Assembly (NCBI GenBank): GCA_946894095.1
Contig: OX335644.1
Coordinates: 7,793,595 to 7,857,594, forward strand
Source: Incurvaria masculella
Taxonomy: Eukaryota; Arthropoda; Insecta; Lepidoptera; Incurvariidae
DNA length: 64,000 nt
Direction: 5' to 3'
Positions 53,000-61,935 of the stretch are shown here, one piece after another. Position 1 is the first letter of the stretch. Each line of letters starts with the position of its first letter. Made by a program: the position numbers and the translations under genes. The notes under the pieces are model-generated. The model had not been told where the DNA came from. It made no database searches and saw only the letters and a list, made by a program, of their open reading frames with translations.

Positions 53000-53196
53000 G
53001 GTCCTGGAATGGCCCCTCACGATCTTTGTTGGACATGACAGAAATTATGGATTACCCAAACATTTCCAGTAACATAAAAAATAACTGAATGGAAACACGG
53101 ATAATTGTCATTGCCGCTTCGACCATTCTTCATCCAATGAACCGGGATGCTACTAGTTCACTAGCCTACAGTTTTACGTGGAATTCGAACCACGAT
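53000..53196 (-). mobile_element. SINE-S, reverse, rearranged
   Basis: GGTCCTGGAATGGCCCCTCA, CCAGTAACATAAAAAATAAC, TGAATGGAAACACGGATAAT, TGTCATTGCCGCTTCGACCA and CTACAGTTTTACGTGGAATT CGAACC. The 3-prime blocks are out of order, indicating a rearranged or twice-inserted copy. Confidence 0.6.
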
Positions 53197-53370
53197 TTTT
53201 CAAATGTTTTCTTGTCATGGTTTAACTAAAATACTACCAACAATTTTAAATTTTAAAATGTTATTGGACGATCCGAATACTTCTAGCCGTTATCGGAGGG
53301 TTTACTCAGTATCCGTGCTAACCACCATGTAGAATATCTATCCACAAAGTATTAGCCACCATGGTGTTAC

Positions 53371-53830
53371 TGAGGCTGAGATAAATAGTCGTAACAGAAA
53401 CTAAGACTAACGAAAAGTAGTACTTTGTGACGTCAATTGGCATTACTTTGAGATTTCGTCCATACAAAACGTGTCAAAATGACGTCACAAAGTACTACTT
53501 TGCGTTAGCATTAGTTTCGGTGACTAATGATTAATGGTAATAGATTCTAATGCTAACGCAAAGTAGTACTTTGTGACGTCACTTTGACACATTTTGTATG
53601 TACGAAATCTCAAAGTAACTCAAATTGACGTCACAAAGTACTACTTTTCGTTAGTCTGAGGCTGAGATAAATAGTCGTAACAAAAACTAAGACTAACGGA
53701 AAGTAGTACTTTGTGACGTCACTCTGATACATTTTGTATAGACGAAATCTCAAAGCAATGCCAATTGACGTCACAAAGTACTACTTTGCCTTAGCATTAG
53801 TTTCAGTGACGACTATTTATCTCAGCCTAA
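53371..53830. mobile_element. MITE-C array: three palindromic units, six TGACGTCA sites
   Basis: Unit 1 (about 53371-53537) starts CTGAGGCTGAGATAAATAG; unit 2 (53543-53656) is reversed relative to it; unit 3 (53657-53830) starts TGAGGCTGAGATAAATAG and ends CTATTTATCTCAGCC. Each holds AAAGTAGTACTTTGTGACGT and its mirror. TGACGTCA occurs at 53428, 53480, 53574, 53626, 53714 and 53766. TGACGTCA is the full cAMP-response-element palindrome, bound by CREB/ATF-type bZIP proteins. Units 1 and 2 lack one or both outer ends, so unit 3 is the complete one. Non-coding. Confidence 0.85.
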
Positions 53831-53874
53831 GTTACAAACCATTTAGGGTTACACATTACGATTATTAAGGATGT

Positions 53875-54179
53875 TAAGGATTCCGTACCTAAAGGGTGCT
53901 AACGGAACCCTATTACTAAAACTCAGCTGTCCGTCCGTCCATCCGTCCGTCCGTCCGTCCGTTCGTCAGTACGTCCGTCACAGGACCGTATCTCATGAAC
54001 CGTAATAGGTAGGCAGCTGAAATTTTCTCAGAGTGTGTATTTATTTGGCCGCTATAACAACAAATGTAACATTTAAAAAAATTAAAGGCCCCCCTTTATT
54101 TTTTTTTAAAAAACATGATTTTTTGTATGATGATACGGAAACATTCGTGTGCGAGTCCGACTCGCACTTGGCCGGTTTT
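53875..54179 (+). mobile_element. LEP-X repeat copy 5 with long GTCC tract
   Basis: TAAGGATTCCGTACCTAAAG, (GTCC)n at about 53930-53972, ACCGTATCTCATGAACCGT and CTCGCACTTGGCCGGTTTT. It lies 45 bases from the MITE-C array. Confidence 0.85.
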
Positions 54180-54558
54180 GTATAGCCAATCTAGCTAACG
54201 CAACCACTTGACGGAGGCAGACGGACATATTTAGCAATTTATTTCTACAACGGAGAGAGCTGAGAGCAGGCTATGTATGCGTGTATGAATTGTAATTTTA
54301 TATAGTGACCACAAATTCAGTGATTCGTGTCTTATCATCCTACGGCAATAATGAGTATTAATCTCCTACGTTTTTCTTATCAGGATGTACTTGAGCGTGT
54401 AAGCACGCCACGAAGCCTTTGACCCGTCGTTGTCTGGAGCCGTCAGGGGACACGGGATATTTTCGAAGGTTACGTAGAGATTTTGCAATCTCCGATTACG
54501 GTCTCTTCGGTGCCTGCAAGTTATATTAACCTTTATCGCTGTCCTGTTGCTGCTCTTA
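54180..54558. other. Intergenic, nothing recognised
   Basis: Mixed composition; includes GGATGTACTTGAGCGTGTAA near 54383. No gene, RNA or repeat assigned. Confidence 0.4.
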
Positions 54559-54674
54559 TTTTTATGTTACTGGACATGGATGATTTCCCACACCCACCGT
54601 CATGATATTATCCCTACCCACCGCATTTCCGAAGGAATTAGGTGCCATGCCAGGACCTTTACTTTATGAGCACC
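54559..54674 (-). mobile_element. SINE-S 3-prime end, reverse
   Basis: TTTTTATGTTACTGGACATG, GTCATGATATTATCCC, CCGCATTTCCGAAGGAATTA and GGTGCCATGCCAGGACCTTT: the reverse complement of the SINE 3-prime third, well preserved. Confidence 0.8.
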
Positions 54675-54704
54675 GTTTCTCTTACAAACATTACACATTA
54701 AAGC

Positions 54705-54961
54705 AAGCAAGGACAGGAGTGGCGACAAAAACGTATCCGTACAACGGATGCGCAGCCGCCTACACTGACGGTAGCGCAGGCAATTCGATTCGCCCACTTC
54801 TGATGTTCTCGACTTCCAACGACACGTAAGACACAGGACACTATTTAGTGCAACGAACATTCTATGTTTCGCGTACTGAAACGAACTAAACTACCGTGTT
54901 AGTTATTTACTAAAACGTGGCTACTTTCGGTCGTCCTTCTGTCACGTCCTTCCATACTCGA
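54705..54961. mobile_element. MITE-D copy 3
   Basis: Left end AGCAAGGACAGGAGTGGCGA, middle ACTATTTAGTGCAACGAACA, right end CACGTCCTTCCATACTCG preceded by CGTGGCTACTTTCGG. Ends are inverted but more diverged than in copy 4. Confidence 0.65.
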
Positions 54962-55081
54962 TATTCGACGCATTCAGTAAATTTGGCTTTAGAACGCGAC
55001 CTCTCGTATTCGCCCTGTTATACGAAGCTCACACATAAAAAATCCATGAGGCTTCTCTGGCCAGTGAGTGAGACAGACAAT

Positions 55082-55356
55082 GAGCATGGAAGGACGGGAG
55101 TAGCAACAGAAACAGATTTAGCCATTAACAATCGGTAGCACCGGCAAGCGGAATCGCTTACGAAATCGCTTACTACAGATTTTCTAGAGTTACAACGACA
55201 CGTAGGAATACGTAAGAACTTCACAGGAGGCTATTTAGTTCAACGAATATTCTATGCTGCGCGTCCCTACTACAGTTAGACGTTTAGCACTAACTCGTGG
55301 CTACGCTGCCGCCATACGAACTAGTTTCGATCGCTACTCCCGCCGTTCCATGCTCG
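55082..55356. mobile_element. MITE-D copy 4
   Basis: Left GAGCATGGAAGGACGGGAGT then AGCAACAGAAAC; right GTTTCGATCGCTACTCCCGC then CGTTCCATGCTCG. These 32-bp inverted ends are the best in the family. The middle holds CTATTTAGTTCAACGAATAT. It lies 120 bases from copy 3. The overlapping frames are spurious. Confidence 0.75.
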
Positions 55357-55989
55357 CTGCCGGGGGATCACAAAGTGTGCCTGGATCAACGTTCCTGGGA
55401 GGATGTCGAAGCAAGTCACAGGAAGAGGCGTGTCTAACGACCGAGCCGCCATGATTTATAGCCCGACAACTCGACTAACGGCGCTCCTCTCGCCTATTTA
55501 TTTATATCGTATGCGATAAAACTGTCATCCGCCATCGATGTATCGCGGCCCGAGTGGGGGCCGGATTCAGATCGCCTTAGTGTGATATTTTTGTATTCAG
55601 GCCCATCAATACAAAATGTTTGAAATAAAATAACCATCTCAAATGTTCCAAATCTTGTTTGTATTTTTTTATGTACGTTAAAGTTGAGCGGAGGAGTTAT
55701 TAGACAAGTTATTGTCCCGATATAAATTTATAGCGCCACTTACCGGGTCCAATTTTGATCCAAACCATACAGGGTTCCACTCAAATATACACAAATAAAT
55801 TCTTAAAAATCGGAGAAGTCATTTAGAAGCAGTCCAGTGACATAAACACATTTCGAATAAAAATAAAATGTACAAAGAAAATGTAAGCTTGCGAAACGAT
55901 AATTAGTGTGTAAGTATTACTAACTGCAATCACAGAATACCTCTCCTAAAGTTTTGTACTCTTTTCTTATTCTGTGCCTTGGTTAGAGT
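55357..55989. other. Intergenic, nothing recognised
   Basis: 55440-55560 is GC-rich (CGCGGCCCGAGTGGGGGCCG), then AT-rich. No gene or repeat could be assigned. Confidence 0.4.
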
Positions 55990-56165
55990 GAACCATAAAG
56001 TGCATTTCGTCACGAATGCGAGCTATTTCATAGTTCGGAAACCATGTTTCACTGTGAATTCTTCTTCTCATTTTTTTTCTTCCTCCCCCTTTCTTCCCAT
56101 TCTTTTACTATCTGGTAGGGTTAAGCCTGCCCAAGTTGGTGTCATCGCTTTTGATGAAACCTTCC
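55990..56165 (+). mobile_element. SINE-S middle, with pyrimidine insertion
   Basis: AGTGCATTTCGTCACGAATG, CGAGCTATTTCATAGTTCGG, then a CT-rich expansion at 56060-56105 replacing the usual CCCTTCCCC, then CTGGTAGGGTTAAGCCTGCC and TTGGTGTCATCGC. Head and 3-prime end are absent. Confidence 0.7.
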
Positions 56166-56757
56166 AATAAAAAACCGCATTGAAACCGTTCTATCCATTG
56201 ATATACACAGAATTACAAAGGCTTTAAACTTTAAACACCGCGGCGGGGGTAAAAATACATCCCTGTGAGCGTGACTATGGTGTTTTCGATAAAACATGTA
56301 AGAGCCAAAAACAGGAAACTAATGAACAGGAAGGCTTGTACAATCAAGAATAAACACTTTATATATATATAAAAACGTAAGTTAATATTATGCGAAAGTA
56401 CCGTTTACCAGTTCTAATAAAATAACATAACCTGCGCTCGGTTTAATGAATATAAAGGGAAATCACAACAAAAGCCTCCGTCATCCGGAATCAAATGAGC
56501 TCTATTCTCTGTTCGGTCGCGTATTTCATTCGACATCGGTGAATAATTGCTGACGTATTTTGTTTGTCAGCTTGTTGGACTAAGAAGAATCGCCCGAAAA
56601 TTCGGCTCTTGGCAACGTACACCCCGCACCAACGTCTCCCCACCGCGGCATGCACACTGTGCTGAATATCTTTCTTGGCATGGACAAAATTCACCAAATA
56701 TTATTTTATGTATTTTTTTGCATATTCGTTAAAAACATGAAACTGAGGCAGATCAGC
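56166..56757. other. Intergenic, nothing recognised
   Basis: Opposed frames at 56491-56697 and 56547-56732 share the same DNA and have no domain. A TATATATATA run is at 56361. No repeat family assigned. Confidence 0.4.
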
Positions 56758-56986
56758 AAAGTAACACTGTTTGAAAAATGTTACAGCTTTTCACGCGGCA
56801 GGTAGAGATATTCTCCGACGTTTCGAGCTAATCATTCAGCCCGTTGTCAAGGAGGCATCCGCCGCGCTCGTGCGCAGCAGACGACTGAGGTGACCGCTAG
56901 TCTATCGCTAGTAATATCTCTACCTGCCGCGTGAAAAGCCTTAACATTTTTCAAACAAAACCTCAAAAGTATCAAAAGTAACACTG
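56758..56986. mobile_element. Foldback-J with 44-bp arms and 12-bp direct flanks
   Basis: Arms at 56769-56812 and 56913-56956 (GTTTGAAAAATGTTA, GCTTTTCACGCGGCAGGTAG, AGATATT and mirror) match at 42 of 44 positions, 100 bases apart. AAAGTAACACTG occurs directly repeated at 56758-56769 and 56975-56986, a possible 12-bp target duplication. The loop is GC-rich (GCGCGCTCGTGCGCAGC-like) and non-coding. Confidence 0.75.
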
Positions 56987-57328
56987 GTTTTCAGTACAAA
57001 TGTCCAGTAATATCGCGTATTCTAAATATAAAAAAATCTATAAAAGATTAATCAAATCTCTATTTAGGTAATAAGCAATACTTCATCATCTATAAGTGTT
57101 AGTAATGCTCTGGTATTAACACTTTGTCTACCTGGGACTAAGCTAAGCAAGAACAGCTTTAACAAAAAGACCGAAAGGAGAATCCATTTATGCTGGGTGG
57201 CTTTAGGGGAAGATCTTCCTATTTTTACGGCGTCTAATACCAAGTTCTGGAACCAGTTGGGCTCCTGCATGTATTGACTTAAATTGACGAAGAGGATGGT
57301 CCATTGTTTCCAGGTCACTCAACAAGCT

Positions 57329-57620
57329 ATGCAAAGTTCGGATCTTTTCCGAGGAAATCAGGAACGAGGTTTTCCGTCAGGAAATAAAAGTAACCGACAT
57401 AGCCCGCAAGATCGGCAGCTTGAAATGGCAATGGACTGGCAATGTCTGCTGCGGAGCGGATTGCTGATGGAGAAGAGGATTTCTGGTGTGGAGACCCACG
57501 TACCGGCAAACGTATTCTAGGGTGCCCAGCGGATCGTTGGACAGACGCACTGGATGATGTATCTATGTTTGGGAGTGTTAAATTTATGAAAGATCATGAA
57601 CACTATTGTTTGAATAGCAT
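57329..57620 (+). mobile_element. RTE-type LINE ORF2 tail, frameshifted
   Basis: One frame reads EEIRNEVFRQEIKVTDIARK, IGSLKWQWTGNVC and another continues DPRTGKRILGCPADRWTDAL DD. IRNE.....KVTDIA..I..LKWQW.G then G.P.DRW.D.L is the RTE ORF2 C-terminus. It is broken by at least one frameshift. It is the only forward-strand RTE tail of the four. Confidence 0.8.
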
Positions 57621-57633
57621 TTTCTATGTTGAA

Positions 57634-57939
57634 TTACTTTAGAAACAAAATCAATGTTTGACCACCTAGAGTTGCTGCACTGAGGGCATGTCTCCGAGTC
57701 TTGCCACCCGCCGCCCCCACAGCCCCCTCCCGCGTTGCCGGAACGTTTCTCAAGCTTTCTTCAGGCAACTCACAAAGCGACTGAGCCGGCGGCGGCGGAA
57801 CAACAGCGTCGCTTCGACCCCGACGACGTGCAAATAAATTAAGTAATTTAACATTCGCGCCAGACGATTCGGACCAAACGTTCAGTAAGGATAGATTTAA
57901 AATAACGACAACAACATTTTTGCAAGTTAACGCTAGCAA
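57634..57939 (-). other. GC-rich island with reverse open frame
   Basis: The reverse frame of 101 codons starts MLALTCKNVVVVILNLSLL, which resembles a signal peptide, then becomes Ala/Arg/Pro-rich over the GC island at 57690-57830. No domain. Next to the island is CGTGCAAATAAATTAAGTAA, an AT-rich homeodomain/POU-like cluster. I favour a regulatory element over a gene. Confidence 0.3.
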
Positions 57940-58060
57940 TGTTTTTTTATTGTTAATACAGCTTTTACGTTTCCAGGTTATTCAAGGTTCCGCATTGCGG
58001 TTTCAAATACCCCACGTTCGTGTTCTGCTTATTTATATTGTTAAAGTTAAAATGTGTCAT

Positions 58061-58344
58061 TTTTAGGGTTCCGTACCCAAAGGGTGAAAACGGAACCCTA
58101 TTACTAAGCCTCCGCCGTCCGTCCGTCCGTCTGTCCGTCTGTCCGTCTGTCACAGGGCTGTATCTCCGGAACTGTAATAGGTAGGCAGCTGAAATTTTCA
58201 CAGAGTGTGTATTTATTTTTTCCGCTATAACAACAAATAGGTAAAATAAAAAAATAATAATAATTAAAGGGGGGCCCCATACCAAAAACCTGATTTCTTA
58301 GTGTTGATGGTACGGAACCCTTCGTGTGCACTTGGCCGGTTTTT
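58061..58344 (+). mobile_element. LEP-X repeat copy 6
   Basis: TTTTAGGGTTCCGTACCCAA, a (GTCC/GTCT)n tract at 58117-58149, CTGTATCTCCGGAACTGTAA, GCAGCTGAAATTTTCACAGA, AATTAAAGGGGGGCCCC and CACTTGGCCGGTTTTT. Lacks the CGAGTCCGACT block near the end. Confidence 0.9.
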
Positions 58345-60299
58345 ATATATTTTCTCTAACTTATCTCTTTACATTTAGAAATAAAAACACTACTGAATTG
58401 TTCATTCGAGCAATTAAGAAGTTCTCGATTAGAACGCAGAGCGAGTTGGCAAAGTTTTGACGCTGGAAGACAATAGCAGATCATAATCATTGCGATTATG
58501 TGTTTACTTAATGGTTCGTGGGTATTTTCACACGGACTCTACTTGCGCTATCAGAACATTAGAAACCTCCTCCCCCTTTCTTGGAATCTCATAGTTTCAG
58601 CACACTGTCATTATTCTTCGATACGATGTTAGTTTTTGGTTAGCATGAATTTTGTGTTTTTATAACATTTTAGCACACCTGATGTTTAATTTTAGTTTTT
58701 TATATGACACTACCACTGGCCTTATCCCGAACACTTATTTCAGTGGCTACGTGCGGATTCTTGGCTGCTACCGCTTTCGCACAACGGTCTGGTTGCGCGC
58801 ATGATTTAATTTCATTGTTTCAAAGATTATCTGTTTTATCACCGTCCGTTACTGTGAGTAACAACATTTATATGATCTGAATAAATAAGACCTGCAACAG
58901 CCTAAGGATAAGTCTCTAATGGCCGTCCGATCTCATTACACTCCTCACACCAGTGTGTGTACGTCCCATTTAAGCCCTCTTCGTTCAGGTGATATTTCCG
59001 TCCTAAGCACCATGACGCGGCTGTTAATTGGCTGATCCCGAGGTAAATCTCGCTTAAGAGAGATGGAGGGTTGCGCGTCTCGCTGGATTTTTTGCTTTAA
59101 ATATGCGATTAAAACGGATTGATCTTCACCTATCGGATAATTAGTCAAGGCTTAGTCTGTCGCGACGCGTTCTAGAAAACTGAACTAAGGCGATTACATT
59201 TTAAAATGGCGTTCACACAAAGATGGGTTTGCTGGAGACGTGTACTTAGTCAACAGTATACATCCATTTACAGATATTTTTGGATAACATGCAGGTGCAT
59301 AGAATTGCATTACAAACCCTATTACCTTTTCCGTTTCTGTTGCATTTTTTTTATATGAGTTCTTTCATCTCTTCTCATTCATCATCACTACAATTATTTT
59401 AGTTAAGAACACACACTCCCAAAACTAACGTTTCCAAAACATTTCCAGCAATCGAAGTCCACATACTTTTCTTATGGAATGCATTTCAAATGGATCTTTA
59501 CTACCCCAATCGCGCTTCTTTATTCATTCTCACTCCCTAGTCTAATCTTAGCAACTGTTGGTCAATTAAGTCGTCTAACAACCTCTTTTCGACCCCCCCT
59601 TAAGAGATTGTCATTTTTTACCCGAATCTAAGATTTCAGATTTCCAAGACTTTTGCTATTTAAAACTTAATAATGATGAGAAGCTAACAAATTCGCGCAT
59701 ACTTTAAAATCATCTATTCTTTATGAATGTTGAAATAAATAGATTTTGGCCTTAAATATAATATTTTTAGGGCAAAAGTCGTTTAGATATATTTCATTTT
59801 GATTACATTTAAACTTTACATTACTTTACTAAGTTACGTCAAAAACTGATAGATCCGCGGATTCGATCAACCCAATAAAGAAGACCCTACATCCTTTCAG
59901 AGTTGACGGTTCTTTAATTTCGGGAAAATCTCGGGATCTTCGCCGACTGTCCCACAGATGAGAATAATACTCCACGCAATACATCTCCTGTGCTTTGTAG
60001 AGCGGCCTTGCATACTGTTATAACATGTGCTTACAATTTATTATTGTATACTTGAAAAAAATGCTCCACATAATAAATAATATGAAATATGAAATACATG
60101 TACCCCTGACCCGAGACGTCAGAGTGCAGAAAGCACGCATTTATAAGTGCCACGTGCTATATTTGAGATCAAAATAATTTCAACACTATACAAAATATTC
60201 GCAGCCTCTGGTTGTGCAACTGATTTTTTTTACTTATTTGGCACATTCAATATAAGTGCATAAAATGAACAACAATTTAAACAATGACTAAATATCTTC
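58345..60299. other. Long intergenic stretch without recognised repeats
   Basis: Nearly 2 kb of AT-rich sequence. The reverse frame at 58945-59148 has no domain. CACTCCCTAGTCTAATC and CCTCTTTTCGACCCCCCC near 59530-59600 are unremarkable. No gene, RNA or repeat assigned. Confidence 0.45.
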
Positions 60300-60691
60300 G
60301 CAGCACCGTAATTCACCTGGAAATTATATAAAAAGTGGACTTTTAGCTAAAGAAAAGAAATGTTAAGAGAAAACAAGAGATGAAACTGAAGAACATGTAC
60401 AGCGAAAGATTACAACAGAAAAAGAAGCAGGAAAGGAAAGTAAGAGATATTTTCAAAAAAAACAAAATAGCTACATATCTCAAAGAACAGAGAACAATAA
60501 CAAAAACACTAACAAGCTCACAACACATAACAGAAAAAATACGAGAAATTATTGAGAAATATGAGAATTGAATTAAATCAAAACATGGGGAATATTGGAA
60601 AAAAGTTATGGAATTGAATAAATTATTTAAAATAGAACAAAACTTGCACACATTAATGAAAGACAAGCCCACTGAAAACCACTGCTTCTAA
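60300..60691 (+). pseudogene. Broken Lys/Glu-rich coding sequence, unrecognised
   Basis: Reading forward: SQHRNSPGNYIKSGLLAKEK then a frameshift near 60360, then MKLKNMYSERLQQKKKQERK (60380 on), YLKEQRTITKTLTSSQHITE and EIIEKYEN to TGA at 60569-60571. The same frame stays open for 39 more codons: IKSKHGEYWKKVMELNKLFK then IEQNLHTLMKDKPTENHCF to TAA at 60689-60691. The charged, helix-friendly composition across both breaks looks like a coiled-coil protein that has lost its frame. I cannot name the family. A processed or transposon-derived pseudogene is most likely; the reverse frame 60343-60672 is its antisense shadow. Confidence 0.45.
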
Positions 60692-61385
60692 TATGAATAC
60701 TAAAAAGTCAGGAACGACTTCCATGTACTAGACGGATGTCTGTTAGAAGTTTTCGTCCCATAAGTAAGGTGTTATGTAGGTGAACAAGAACTCATCTGGA
60801 ACTCACAGGTGACTCATACCTTCATGATTTTCCCACTAGTCCTTTTTCTAGTGTCGCATAGAAGGGCTTTATATTAACGTGAGGCGTTTTCTTATATCTT
60901 GGCTGATTCGGTTACAGGGGCAACCAAACCGCCATCTCACAGCTCGTCTGCTCAGCGCCACACACTGTCATTGTTCCGTTGATCGGCAAATATTCAATTA
61001 AGCAAAACAAAAAGGTTCCATATCGACGGAGTCTGCTGCGCCGCACCGCCCTCATCAATCTTAATCTACGCATTGTGCAGAATCACTCTCCGAGGCCCCA
61101 GCCCGTTCGGGCTTGATACGATTTCGGAAAGTTTTTTGAATAAATTTCGTAACAACTTCGGAAGCTTTCAGACGAGAATATTAGGGCGCACGCTTAGCGC
61201 AAAACACTAGAGTGTGAAGATAATGTATCCGACTTTCAAAAAACTTAATTAATTTTACTGTTAAAAGTACGCGCATAGGTACTTTAAATAGCACTTTAAA
61301 ATAAAAAAAATCCCCAAATGTTACACACTATTCTTTTAATTGTACCGGTAACTATTTTACAACATATTCTTGTTATGTTTTTATG
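60692..61385. other. Intergenic; balanced block 60890-61210
   Basis: 60890-61210 is unique in the window and balanced (GCCATCTCACAGCTCGTCTG, CTGCTGCGCCGCACCGCCCT). No open frame or repeat family. AT-rich either side. Confidence 0.4.
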
Positions 61386-61935
61386 TTAAGGTGGCCCAAC
61401 CCGCTCATTTCCCCATACAAAAGGGGAAAGAAGATCACGCCTATATTTCTTGTCAGAGATCCAAAATTTTGCTCAATATAGCTTTATTTGATTGAACTAG
61501 ATGTCTGATGACCATTGGCATTGTAAAATTGTGTTTGGTTTCCAAGTTATAACGTCCGAAAGTTCGGATTTTTCGCGCGTTTTATACAATAACTTTGGAG
61601 TTGGATTACGCAATGATAAAGTAAGAAAATCTTTAAAAGATTAGTCATCAGACATAGCTTATTTATTCAAGATTTATAATCGATTTGGTTTTTGTTAGAT
61701 TTTTGACTACAGCGGTCGTGGTTTACTTTTAGCTATAAGTCGTTTTGAAATTAAAATTTTCGTAAATCTTACCAAATCATACACTATGCACATTGTCTTT
61801 TTTGTGGACAGGTTGCAACTTCCTTATTACGGAGCCTGTCTTATTCTTAGAAACAGAGAAGGTCCCAGAGCGCAACAGCACGGTTTTGTACCGTGCCCGC
61901 AAATGAGTTGAGGCCGCCGGGTTGGGCCACCTTAA
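61386..61935 (+). mobile_element. MITE-B copy 4, intact ends
   Basis: TTAAGGTGGCCCAACCCGC to CCGCCGGGTTGGGCCACC then TTAA. The interior includes GATCACGCCTATATTTCTTG, ATGTCTGATGACCATTGGCA, CGCGCGTTTTATACAATAAC, TTGGATTACGCAATGATAAA and CAGCGGTCGTGGTTTACTTT. It is the best reference copy with 27453-28003. Non-coding. Confidence 0.9.

Noticed and set aside
60343..60672. 109-codon reverse frame rich in Phe, Leu and Ser
   Set aside because: It is the antisense of the Lys/Glu-rich broken coding sequence; T-rich antisense of A-rich coding DNA produces such frames.
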